A stretch of DNA of 37,558 nt from a virus: positions 1-37,558 of IMG/VR virus record IMGVR_UViG_3300046804_001888; one strand, written 5' to 3'. This document shows positions 10,711 through 18,946 of this stretch, piece by piece. Under the pieces are notes generated by a model, which saw only the letters and a list, made by a program, of their open reading frames with translations, searched no databases and was not told where the DNA came from. Both the position numbers and the translations under genes were made by a program. Position 1 is the stretch's first letter; each line of letters opens with the position of its first letter.

Positions 10711-13700
10711 ATGACTTGTAGTATATTTAGAAATGATGAAGGTAAAGTAGAAAGAGTAATTGCCCCTAATGGAGAAGAATCTAGATTATATACAGATATT
10801 CTAGCTCATCCAGATGTGCAGGGTGATGAAGACTTAGCTGTAGATCTCTATCTTACAGCATACACTCCATCATTTAAATCCTACTTTGGTGATTTTGAGA
10901 ATGGTGAGATTAAAGGAGTGGTGGATGCTAATAATGAACCCTTCTTAAATTCTGTACTAAACTTTTTAAACCTTCCTGAAAAGACACAACCTCGTGTTAT
11001 TAAGAAAGCTGCTGAGTCTCCTAAAGAAATTCCTACAGAAATTCCTGTAATGAAGAGTGTGGCTAATGTAAATAAAGTGTTGGACAGACTTAAAGAGAAA
11101 TTTGGAATAGAATATGAAATGGTGAATGAACCAAATGCTGACTGGAAAGGAAAGTTTGAGAATGGTAAAGTGTACATCAATGGAGCTAAAGACATCACTA
11201 AAGACACAGCTTTCCATGAATACCTTCACCCTTTTGTTTCTTCTCTTAAAGTAGAGAATCCCACCCTACATGAAAAGCTTATTAACGAATTACAATCTTT
11301 AGAAGATGGTCGTGCAGAAATAGAAGCTGTTAAACAAACTGCAGGATATGCCGGTCTTACACAAGAAGAAATATTAGATGAAGCTTTAGTGAGCTATTTA
11401 GGAAAACTTGCTTCAGGAAATATCACCCTTACAGGAGATGTTGTTGAAAGTAAAGTGGAGAGAGTGAGACAATCTATGCTCACTCAGTTTACTAATTGGG
11501 TTAAAAGAATGTTTAGTAAACTATTCTCCGTCAAGCTAAAAGACTTTAATCTTAAATATAATCTTCAAGATATTGCTAATGTAGTTAGTACATCTGATGT
11601 TAAAATAGATCTATCTGGTCTACCTATTAGTTCCACTCCTCAGTATCAACTTTCTGATGAAACTAAAAAGTTCAAACAAAAAATAAAAAGTCAAGCTAAT
11701 GATCTTCAGAATAGAGTTATTGATGATCTTTTATTTGAAGCTAAGCCAGGAGAACCTGACATGGGTAAAGTGATATTAGAAGAAGAAAATCACGTATATA
11801 TACATACACAGACAGGTCAAACTTATAAATCTGTTACAACAGCTATTAAAGGAGAGCTAGATGATCCAGAAGGACTTTATGAACTAAACAGAATTTTTGG
11901 TAATCATTTTGATAAGATTCTTCAGAACATCATACTTGGTAGAACATATGAGCAATCTAAAGCTGATATGACAGGTGCTATCTCTGAGGAAATATCTAAA
12001 ACAGCATATCAGGCTTTACAGGGATACGTAATAGGTGTGATGTCCGATGGTAGTATTATACTTCCACAAGTGATATTATCCGATCCTCAGTCTGGTATAG
12101 CTGGTTCACTGGATATATTTATAGTGAAGCCTGATGGTAAAGTGTTTATTACCGATCTTAAAGTTTCTAAGAATAGTTACATGAGTAATTATTATAGAAC
12201 AGAAAAACATGATGTAGGAAAGGGGTCTGTATTTACAGGACAGCAATTAACTACACAACAACAACATGGTATTCAGGTGGCCACTTATAAAAGGCTTGCT
12301 GAAGTAAATGGTTATCAAATTGAAGGTATTAGTACTCTTCATATTATTTTAGATGTAGAAGGTAAAACTAAACAACAAAAGGTTAAAGACTTTCAATGGG
12401 AAGGATTACAGGTACATCAGTCTACATCTAATGAAACTTTTGTAGATAAGGTGGTGCCTACTAAATCTAATCGTAATAAAATTAAAGGATTTAGAAAAGC
12501 ACTTGGTTTACAAAACCCTGCTAATGATGATGACTTTTTAGATGATGAAGAAGCTGTACCAGAATCAGTGGAGCTCCCAGAAGATACAAAGAACCTTCTG
12601 CAAAATACTCTTGACATATATGTAAATAAACTCTATCAAAGGATGGAGTACCTTAAGAATCTAAATAAAACAAGATTTTCTGTGTTTAGTGAAAGTAGCC
12701 GGGAACAAGCTGTTGACAGAATCTCAGAACTACTAACAAGTATAGAGGTTGAAAACCTTGGAAAACCTGACAGAGCATTTGGTGCACTGTTAAGATATAC
12801 TAAAGAAACCCTTGATAACTTATACAGATATATAAATGATCCCGATAATGTAGGTAAGCCTGAATACATAGATATAATATTAGAAGCTGAGAAGTTTGTA
12901 GAATCTTATAGGGATATAGCTAGTGTTCCAGAAATGGGACTGGGATCTCAAGAACAGTATAAAGAAATGAGAGCTGTTCAAAGTAGATTAAATGCTGTAA
13001 AAGCAGAAATAAATCCTGCCTTAGAAGCTTATGTTAAAGATTTGATTAGAACAAAAAGCAGCAATCAACTTACAGAAGAAGAGCTTAGTAAACTTCTTAA
13101 AGAAGGGTTTGATATAAGTCTTGATGAATATGCTGTCACTGATATGCAGAACACCAAAGAAAGATTATTAGCTATAGCTGCTAATCTGTATACAGAAGCT
13201 AGTCAAAAAACTTTTAATAAAACAGATGGTATAATTGAAGATATAAAAAAAGCTGGAAATAGATTAGCCAATGCTTTAGGAACCAATAAAATAGATTTTT
13301 CTTTTATGCTTATGTTTGATAAGTTAGGAGAATTTACAGGAAGATATTTAGAAAATATTGGTCAAAAGTATTATGATCTTAAGAAGAAACTTTATGCTGA
13401 TCTTAAAGATGAAAATGGTGACAATCTAGAATATGTCATCATTGAAAACTTAGAAGAGGCTAGTTTAGAAGATATTCAACATAATATAGAGCTTCAAAAG
13501 AAAAAAGAAAAACTTAGAGAGTTTCTTCAAACTGAGAAATTTGAAGGAGATACAATAGTTAGTGGTGAATATCACAGACTTTCTGATGAATTCCGTGCAA
13601 TACGAGCTAAGTATGAGGTGGCTGTTGTATCCGAAAATGGAAAACTATTCTGGAAAAAAAGATCAGATGTAACTGATGAAGACTATAGAAAGTTTTTAAA

Positions 13701-15903
13701 TCGTTACTATGACAGAGCAGAGTATGTATCTCTTCAGTTTGAAAAAGATGGATCTTATAAGGGAAGAACTAAACCCCAAAAAGAAATAGGATATTTTCCT
13801 AAAAAAGAATATGTAGAAGTAAAAGAAGTCACTTCCTCTGGAGTAAAGATGACTGACCCTAGATATGATAAAATAATGAATCCCACTACAGAAGTTGAAA
13901 GAGCTCAAAAAGAATTCTATCAGATGTTTGTTTCTAGAATGAAAGAAGCCCTTGAAAAACTTCCTGTTGATGTTCAGAAAAAAATGTTAGGTAAGGTGGG
14001 TAGAGTGAAGGATAACTACATTAATAATGCTAAAAAGAAAGGAGGTTCTTTCTTTACAGCTGTTACAAAAAATATGAGGGAATGGTTTGATCTATCTGGA
14101 AAAGTGCATTCTGTACAAAGACTCACTGATGATAACGGAGTCATAGTTGATAGTCTTCCTATTCTTTATACAAATGATCCTCGTAATGAAAAGAAAATAG
14201 AATCTATAAAAGAAAAAATAAAAGATCTTAAGAATAAATATATAGTTAGTAAATCCATCACTACAGAAGATTATGAAGAAGAACTTAAAAAATTAGAATA
14301 TTCTTTAGCTGTTGAAAATGGTAAATTAGATTTTAAAGATATTAATCAGAATCTTGTAGAAAACCTAATAGCTTTTACAAAAATGGCTGAGAAATATGAG
14401 CAAATGTCTAATATAGAAAGTGCTCTGTTAGCTATTTCTAAAACTGTAGAAAAGAAAAAATACTACCAGTCTAACTCTATAGCTGAGAAGTTTACATCTA
14501 AAGGAAAAAATAAAAAAGATCTTTATAAAAAAGAAGGTGAGTCATTAGCTTACCAAAGAATGAAGAAATGGTTTAAGATGGTTTATTATAACAACGATGA
14601 GTATGATTATAGTACATTTGCTCAGGTGGCTGATAGACTTCAAAACATTACATCACTTAAAGGTATAGGTCTTAATTTATTTGGTGGTGTGAACAACTAT
14701 GTGATGGGTAGAATAAACAATGCTATAGAAGCATATGGTGGAGTGTACTACCAAAGAAAAGCATACTTTAGAGCTACAGGTGAATATAATAAGGATTATA
14801 TGCCAGGACTCATGAAGAAAATTGGTGCAGATAATGAAGGTCCATACAAGATAGAAAAGCCAAAATCTAAATATGAAGCTGTAGTAGAATATTTTAGAAT
14901 GGTTAGAAAGTTTCAAGCTGATTCTGGACGAGTTGATCTTTTTTCAAAAGCTTATATTTTTCAAGAAATAGGTGAATATAATGTACAGTCTAAAACAGGA
15001 GTGGCTGTTACAATGAGTGATAAGTTTCAGCTTACTAATGAAGAAACTGGTGAAAAGATGTCCATTTATGATGCTTTTAACTTTAATGAAGCCACTGGAA
15101 AGCTTAGCTTAAAACCTGGATTTAATATAGATGAGTCTTTTAAAACTAAAGTGACTAACTACATCTATGAAGTGAATAAACAAATTCATGGTAACTATGC
15201 ATGGGAAGATAGAATGGTGATACAGCAACATGCTTTAGGAGAACTTGGTGCTCAGTTTCATAAGTGGGTGGTTCCTTTATTTAATGCTAGATTTAAAAAA
15301 AGATATGATAATGAAGTGTTAGGATCTATAGAAGGTAGATATAGAACATTCTGGAATGTAATGAAATATATGTACCAAACAGAGCAGGGCGTTACAGGTA
15401 AACTTACAGGAATGTTAAAAGCTACATTTGCTCCCGGATCTGTTAAAGGACTTGATGAATACCAAGTGAGAAATATGTATAAGAATCTAGCTGAACTTGG
15501 TTTCTTTGTAGCTTCTTTTGTAATGTCTCATTTGTTTAGTTTATTAGCTTCAGGACTTGATGATGATGATGAAGAAGTTAAAAAATTAGTTAACTTCCTC
15601 ATCTATCAACAAACTAGACAACAGAATGAGATTAAAACATTTATACCAGTGTTAGGTATAAAAGAACAATATCAGATGGCTAAAAGTCCTATAGCTGCTT
15701 TAAGTACATTAAGAGATTATGGTGAATTTATGGCTTCTATATTAACAATGCCATTTCCTCCTTATGATAAGAATTATTATGAAAGAGGTCCTTATAAAGG
15801 AGATTTGAAGGCTTGGAAAGAAGCTAAAGATATTCTACCTGCTCTCAATCAATTAAATAGATGGGAAAGCTTTGAGACCGTTAGAAGTTTCTATATCAGA
15901 TAA
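10711..15903 (+). CDS. Giant virion protein with HExxH metallopeptidase-like and PD-(D/E)XK nuclease-like domains
   Basis: The 1730-residue protein opens with CSIFRNDEGKVERVIAPNG, a start style I associate with large crAss-like virion proteins (from memory). FHEYLH places an HExxH at residues 169-173, with a downstream LDEALVSYLGK near 220 that could supply the third ligand, so a zincin-type peptidase is likely. Around residues 355-490 there is a nuclease-like core: YKSVTTAIKGE, then GSLDIFIV (Asp468) and ITDLKVSK (Asp482, Lys484), matching the D...(D/E)xK signature of PD-(D/E)XK nucleases. Long Lys/Glu-rich helical stretches follow. Near residues 1590-1620 a hydrophobic segment (LGFFVASFVMSHLFSLLAS) could insert in the host membrane. 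Stacked after the vRNAP on the same strand, it is probably co-packaged and ejected. The role of either enzyme domain is inference. Confidence 0.8.
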   Translation: MTCSIFRNDEGKVERVIAPNGEESRLYTDILAHPDVQGDEDLAVDLYLTAYTPSFKSYFGDFENGEIKGVVDANNEPFLNSVLNFLNLPEKTQPRVIKKAAESPKEIPTEIPVMKSVANVNKVLDRLKEKFGIEYEMVNEPNADWKGKFENGKVYINGAKDITKDTAFHEYLHPFVSSLKVENPTLHEKLINELQSLEDGRAEIEAVKQTAGYAGLTQEEILDEALVSYLGKLASGNITLTGDVVESKVERVRQSMLTQFTNWVKRMFSKLFSVKLKDFNLKYNLQDIANVVSTSDVKIDLSGLPISSTPQYQLSDETKKFKQKIKSQANDLQNRVIDDLLFEAKPGEPDMGKVILEEENHVYIHTQTGQTYKSVTTAIKGELDDPEGLYELNRIFGNHFDKILQNIILGRTYEQSKADMTGAISEEISKTAYQALQGYVIGVMSDGSIILPQVILSDPQSGIAGSLDIFIVKPDGKVFITDLKVSKNSYMSNYYRTEKHDVGKGSVFTGQQLTTQQQHGIQVATYKRLAEVNGYQIEGISTLHIILDVEGKTKQQKVKDFQWEGLQVHQSTSNETFVDKVVPTKSNRNKIKGFRKALGLQNPANDDDFLDDEEAVPESVELPEDTKNLLQNTLDIYVNKLYQRMEYLKNLNKTRFSVFSESSREQAVDRISELLTSIEVENLGKPDRAFGALLRYTKETLDNLYRYINDPDNVGKPEYIDIILEAEKFVESYRDIASVPEMGLGSQEQYKEMRAVQSRLNAVKAEINPALEAYVKDLIRTKSSNQLTEEELSKLLKEGFDISLDEYAVTDMQNTKERLLAIAANLYTEASQKTFNKTDGIIEDIKKAGNRLANALGTNKIDFSFMLMFDKLGEFTGRYLENIGQKYYDLKKKLYADLKDENGDNLEYVIIENLEEASLEDIQHNIELQKKKEKLREFLQTEKFEGDTIVSGEYHRLSDEFRAIRAKYEVAVVSENGKLFWKKRSDVTDEDYRKFLNRYYDRAEYVSLQFEKDGSYKGRTKPQKEIGYFPKKEYVEVKEVTSSGVKMTDPRYDKIMNPTTEVERAQKEFYQMFVSRMKEALEKLPVDVQKKMLGKVGRVKDNYINNAKKKGGSFFTAVTKNMREWFDLSGKVHSVQRLTDDNGVIVDSLPILYTNDPRNEKKIESIKEKIKDLKNKYIVSKSITTEDYEEELKKLEYSLAVENGKLDFKDINQNLVENLIAFTKMAEKYEQMSNIESALLAISKTVEKKKYYQSNSIAEKFTSKGKNKKDLYKKEGESLAYQRMKKWFKMVYYNNDEYDYSTFAQVADRLQNITSLKGIGLNLFGGVNNYVMGRINNAIEAYGGVYYQRKAYFRATGEYNKDYMPGLMKKIGADNEGPYKIEKPKSKYEAVVEYFRMVRKFQADSGRVDLFSKAYIFQEIGEYNVQSKTGVAVTMSDKFQLTNEETGEKMSIYDAFNFNEATGKLSLKPGFNIDESFKTKVTNYIYEVNKQIHGNYAWEDRMVIQQHALGELGAQFHKWVVPLFNARFKKRYDNEVLGSIEGRYRTFWNVMKYMYQTEQGVTGKLTGMLKATFAPGSVKGLDEYQVRNMYKNLAELGFFVASFVMSHLFSLLASGLDDDDEEVKKLVNFLIYQQTRQQNEIKTFIPVLGIKEQYQMAKSPIAALSTLRDYGEFMASILTMPFPPYDKNYYERGPYKGDLKAWKEAKDILPALNQLNRWESFETVRSFYIR

Positions 15904-15907
15904 AAAA

Positions 15908-15926
15908 GGAGAGCTTATTGCTCTCC
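15908..15926 (-). terminator. Rho-independent terminator between convergent units
   Basis: A perfect 7-bp stem (GGAGAGC / GCTCTCC) with a 5-base loop. Six A precede it on the plus strand, giving a U6 tract on the minus-strand transcript. It therefore ends the leftward replication block, and the stop codon of the last leftward gene lies in the loop. The same hairpin may also slow rightward transcription leaving the giant genes, but there is no strong U tract that way. Confidence 0.85.
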
Positions 15927-16100
15927 TCTCTGTGTTGTTGTCATAAAACTTATGTAAAAAAATAAGAACCCTAAGATAAATTCTTTATAATTTTTTACAG
16001 TGCCATCAACTTCTGTTAACCTACCGTTAGTGTGTTCTATTCCTAAAACTGATCTGTTTAAGTCTAGGAAATTGCAATTAATGCTGTACTCTTTTTTCAT
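15915..16100 (-). CDS. Small hypothetical protein, last gene of the leftward block
   Basis: A 61-residue product that I do not recognise. It has a basic N-terminus (MKKEYSINCNFLDLNRSVLG), a central polar part and a hydrophobic stretch (EFILGFLFFYISFM) that could be one membrane segment or a buried helix. The start is supported by an A-rich leader (AATAAACAAACATATG) of the same kind as several other leftward genes, with no Shine-Dalgarno site. It is the promoter-distal gene of the block, and its final codons form half of the terminator stem at 15908-15926. Eight bases separate it from the NUMOD1-like gene. Confidence 0.6.
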   Translation of the reverse strand: MKKEYSINCNFLDLNRSVLGIEHTNGRLTEVDGTVKNYKEFILGFLFFYISFMTTTQRGEQ

Positions 16101-16108
16101 ATGTTTGT

Positions 16109-16324
16109 TTATTTTTTACTGATTCTAATAGCCACTTCTTTCTTTAAGAAGGGTGAAAACTTTCTACTTTTATGTACACAAGCATCATGAACAATTTTAC
16201 CACTAAGTCCTAAATACTTACCGGCTTCTTTGTATGATTGATAAACAGCTATAAGCTCTTGCTTAGCTGGGTCATAAACCTTGATACATGTACCATCGTC
16301 TATTTTATATCCTCCTACTTGCAT
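16109..16324 (-). CDS. NUMOD1-like small DNA-binding protein
   Basis: A 71-residue product with the pattern IKVYDPAKQELIAVYQSYKE followed by AGKYLGLSGKIVHDACVH. This resembles the NUMOD1 module, a helix-turn-helix DNA-binding segment usually found at the C-terminus of GIY-YIG and HNH homing endonucleases: a beta hairpin with xVYD, then xSYKEAxKYLGLSxKxVHxA. No nuclease catalytic motif is present. It is either a stand-alone DNA-binding protein or the remnant of a homing endonuclease whose catalytic half was lost. The GIY-YIG protein at 32064 carries a similar C-terminal module, so the two may share ancestry. It sits between the radical SAM gene and the block-terminal small gene with very short spacers. 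Assignment is by pattern reading only. Confidence 0.6.
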   Translation of the reverse strand: MQVGGYKIDDGTCIKVYDPAKQELIAVYQSYKEAGKYLGLSGKIVHDACVHKSRKFSPFLKKEVAIRISKK

Positions 16325-16335
16325 AATATTTATTT

Positions 16336-17187
16336 TTAAAATATATATCTAATGTTTTTAGGATCAAAAAACTCACTGTACAAAGATATAAAATCTTTTA
16401 CCATTTTAATCTTGAGTTGGTGTTTATATCTGATATTATCTGGTGCATACTGAGAGTCTTTAGCTTCTTGTATATCTGGTCTCCAGCATAGTGCATTCAC
16501 CTCATCACTTGCATTCTTATGAGAGGTCTCATTGTATGTAAGGAATATACACTCACAGGGTACGTCTATACCCATATGAGCTAGCTCTTTAAATAACTCT
16601 TTATACTCATCCAACCATCCATCTGTATAAATGATAGGAGAGAAATTAATGTGCACCTCCATATATCTTTGAAGATTAGGGATGCATTTTATTCTGTCTA
16701 TTATTTTATCAGTGTTTGGTTCTAATACATCTGAATACTTCTGAGGCATTAGGCTCACTCTTATTCTATGTTTACCTGGCTCTAAATTATACTGCTCTAC
16801 AGGAAATCTAGTGGGATACTTAGTGGCAAACGTACTTTTAGCTTCTGCACAATTATTAAAATAACTAAATACTTTTTGCCAATTATAATGTTTAGACATT
16901 AGAGCTACATCTGTACTGCATCCTATATCTATAGTATAATATTTCTTATCTGTTTGATTAGGGACCTTAGGCCAGGGTTGGTTAATTATCCACTTGTCTA
17001 CAGAAATAAGTATATCATCTATATTCTCATTTATATATACCTTGTCATTATTAAATCTTCCTACATAACAATATGACTTCATGCAACCTCCAAGGCAGCC
17101 ATAGACAAAATTGGGAGAAATGGCATCTGCACTTCTCCCATTATCTCTGGTGGTTAGTGTTTTAGTTTTCTGTTTTATTATCTTCAT
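16336..17187 (-). CDS. Spore photoproduct lyase-like radical SAM protein
   Basis: A 283-residue protein with YGCLGGCMKSYCYVGR at residues 29-44, a cluster of three cysteines (Cys31, Cys35, Cys40) where radical SAM enzymes bind their [4Fe-4S] cluster. The spacing is Cx3Cx4C rather than the usual Cx3Cx2C. The rest follows the SPL-like fold pattern: YTIDIGCSTDVALMSKHYNW, then KSTFATKYPTRF, IRVSLMPQKYSDVLEPNTDK and a DGWLDEYKELFKEL helix. The family includes the B. subtilis enzyme that reverses spore photoproduct in DNA, but many SPL-like proteins have unknown substrates. Next to dNMP kinase and DNA polymerase, a DNA- or nucleotide-related reaction is a reasonable guess. The start (ATG at 17187) overlaps the 3' end of the upstream DUF4177-like gene by 26 bases, which suggests translational coupling. 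Confidence 0.75.
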   Translation of the reverse strand: MKIIKQKTKTLTTRDNGRSADAISPNFVYGCLGGCMKSYCYVGRFNNDKVYINENIDDILISVDKWIINQPWPKVPNQTDKKYYTIDIGCSTDVALMSKHYNWQKVFSYFNNCAEAKSTFATKYPTRFPVEQYNLEPGKHRIRVSLMPQKYSDVLEPNTDKIIDRIKCIPNLQRYMEVHINFSPIIYTDGWLDEYKELFKELAHMGIDVPCECIFLTYNETSHKNASDEVNALCWRPDIQEAKDSQYAPDNIRYKHQLKIKMVKDFISLYSEFFDPKNIRYIF

Positions 17188-17326
17188 ACTCTTTTTTAAA
17201 TATATATTTTCTTAATTCAAAATCTGCACAGACTAATTCCCATCCTTCTGCCCCTAATTCATTAAGAGCATTTTCAGTCATTAGAGTGCTGGTTGCCATA
17301 ACTACAATCTTATACTGGTATTTCAT
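17162..17326 (-). CDS. DUF4177-like small protein
   Basis: A 54-residue frame, short enough to be missed by length-filtered gene callers, reads YKIVVM near its start, then LNELGAEGWELVCAD and YIFKKE. That order (YKxV, then LNxLGAEGWELV, then YIFK) is the DUF4177 pattern, a small protein of unknown function common in Firmicutes and phages. Its ATG overlaps the stop of the dNMP kinase gene in an ATGA arrangement, and its own end overlaps the radical SAM gene by 26 bases, so it is embedded in a coupled three-gene run. Both overlaps and the motif make it a real gene rather than chance. Function unknown. Confidence 0.75.
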   Translation of the reverse strand: MKYQYKIVVMATSTLMTENALNELGAEGWELVCADFELRKYIFKKEYEDNKTEN

Positions 17327-18012
17327 AATAAATTACTTTCTTTTAATATTACTTCCATTGTGTATTTAAGTGAAATTAAATCTGATACATTAGCTATTTT
17401 ATGATCAAAGTTCCAATCATCTAATCCTGTCTCACTAGGATGAGCATTTATAGGTTTTACTCCTGGTCTGTCTATACGGATGATGATACCACCCTTATCT
17501 TTAATAGCTTGGGCTTCATTAGGAAATCTAACATCTGTAATGATCCAATTTGGATATCTTGCTGTTAAATGTTCTGAATAAGGATGATCTGTTTCAATAC
17601 GTAACTCTTTTTGATAATCAGCCATAAGAGCATTTACCCATGTATTTTCATGTAGTCCTGTTCTCATACATTCTGTACCTAATTTCTGTAATAAATCTCT
17701 TACAGTCATAGGTTGAAGTCCTTCGTCACAAGTAGTCCACCATTCTTGACCTAATATGGTTTTTTTAAACTCTTGGTCTTCAAACTTTTCTACAGGTATT
17801 CCTGTAAGTATACTACCTACCTGTTTTAATTTACCTGCAAACTTTTTAATTTGCCATCCTGATTGATCTTCTAACCACCACTCATGGTTAAGATAATCTT
17901 TACATACATCTTCTATAGTTAACTTACCTGTATTATAACAGTTTAAGTATTGTATTATAGCACCCACAGTGTCTTTACCACTGCCTGAATAACCATTAAT
18001 TCCTATAATCAT
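17323..18012 (-). CDS. Deoxynucleoside monophosphate kinase-like P-loop protein
   Basis: A 229-residue protein starting MIIGINGYSGSGKDT, a Walker A P-loop at residues 7-15 of the kind seen in nucleotide kinases. VRDLLQKLGTECMRTGLHENTWV and WIITDVRFPNEAQAIKDKGG match the phage dNMP kinase pattern (T4 gene 1-like and relatives), where the DxRxxNE segment forms part of the active site. It would phosphorylate dNMPs to dNDPs for phage DNA synthesis in the cytoplasm. It lies just downstream of the DUF932-like and polymerase genes and is ATGA-coupled to the DUF4177-like gene, and the terminator at 18036-18064 sits before its start. A different P-loop kinase of the AAA_33 or dephospho-CoA kinase type is less likely. 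Confidence 0.8.
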   Translation of the reverse strand: MIIGINGYSGSGKDTVGAIIQYLNCYNTGKLTIEDVCKDYLNHEWWLEDQSGWQIKKFAGKLKQVGSILTGIPVEKFEDQEFKKTILGQEWWTTCDEGLQPMTVRDLLQKLGTECMRTGLHENTWVNALMADYQKELRIETDHPYSEHLTARYPNWIITDVRFPNEAQAIKDKGGIIIRIDRPGVKPINAHPSETGLDDWNFDHKIANVSDLISLKYTMEVILKESNLL

Positions 18013-18035
18013 GTGAAGAGTTTTTAATTAAAAAA

Positions 18036-18064
18036 GGAGATGACTACATTACGTAGCCACCTCC
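18036..18064 (-). terminator. Rho-independent terminator after the DUF932-like gene
   Basis: Read on the minus strand, a 12-bp stem (two G-U pairs) closes a 5-base loop and is followed by six U and then an AU-rich tail. The two G-U pairs become A-C mismatches on the plus strand, so the element acts on leftward transcription. It separates the polymerase/DUF932 transcript from the dNMP kinase and radical SAM genes. Confidence 0.85.
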
Positions 18065-18075
18065 GTATTCTTGGG

Positions 18076-18936
18076 TTAGAGAAAATTCACTCCATATGCA
18101 TTTCTATCTGCATCAATATAAGATTCTCCTGCTGGACTTACTGGCTCTGGTTTCTGTACATCATATACTTCTTCCTCATCATCGTCATCATCATCTTGCA
18201 TAACTACCTGAGGGGTAATGAGCTGACCATAAGCATCTACAAAATATCCATGTACTTTTTGATGATCTTTCATAAAGCTACTAGGATGAGATTCTTTTAG
18301 GGCTAATGTGATGTGGTTGTACATAGCCCATGCTGAATCAGGATTAGCATTATAACTATGTGTTGGCTTATCTATCTCACGCTTCACTATACCCACCTGT
18401 GTAAGGGTTAGTATCTCATCATTAGCAAACAGCTCACCTAAGATTCTACCTTTGTCTCTAGGAGTAAGAATAACATTTTTAAGCATCTGTTTATCAGCTA
18501 ATAGTACATCATAGTGTTCTTTAGCATGAGCTATCTGATGATCAATCTGAGCTATTACATCTTGAAGAGCTGTACCAGAATGCTTTCTAGAATAGCTGCC
18601 CATGTCTCCTCTCACTACACCATTTCCACATATAAATACATAGGCTCCTACAGCACACTTAAATCTCATAGTCTTATTATATGAATTACTCCATGCAAAC
18701 ATCATCCCCATATCATAATCTCCTGCATAGTCTAGATGATATACACCTTGAGCCACTTGTCCATCTAGGGTACTTTTATATTCTTCTTTGGTAATAATAA
18801 ATCCAGCTTTAGCTAGTCTAGCTTTTGCATTATCTATAACATCACCGTGACTAACCACGGCATATCTCCCCCCATGATTAGGGAGAGGAGCATTTCTTAA
18901 ATCTTGTTCTGTATAAAACGGTACTTTACTTGGCAT
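18076..18936 (-). CDS. DUF932-like phage protein
   Basis: A 286-residue protein with the DUF932 style of sequence: HGDVIDNAKARLAKAGFIIT near residue 29, then a DYDMGMMFAWSNSYNKTMRF segment and AVGAYVFICGNGVVRGD followed by SRKHSG. DUF932 proteins occur in many phages and plasmids, often near replication or recombination genes, and their activity is not settled. The C-terminal quarter has a strongly acidic run (DDDDDDEEE near residue 250), likely a flexible tail. The gene is 10 bases downstream of the family B polymerase and is followed by a strong terminator, so the two are probably one transcript. Match is by remembered family pattern; the biochemical role is unknown. Confidence 0.7.
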   Translation of the reverse strand: MPSKVPFYTEQDLRNAPLPNHGGRYAVVSHGDVIDNAKARLAKAGFIITKEEYKSTLDGQVAQGVYHLDYAGDYDMGMMFAWSNSYNKTMRFKCAVGAYVFICGNGVVRGDMGSYSRKHSGTALQDVIAQIDHQIAHAKEHYDVLLADKQMLKNVILTPRDKGRILGELFANDEILTLTQVGIVKREIDKPTHSYNANPDSAWAMYNHITLALKESHPSSFMKDHQKVHGYFVDAYGQLITPQVVMQDDDDDDEEEVYDVQKPEPVSPAGESYIDADRNAYGVNFL

Positions 18937-18946
18937 AGTTTTAATT

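Noticed and set aside
18040-18300. Plus-strand hydrophobic 86-residue frame.
   Set aside because: It is the reverse of the DUF932-like gene and the terminator; an isoleucine-rich artefact of AT-rich antisense.
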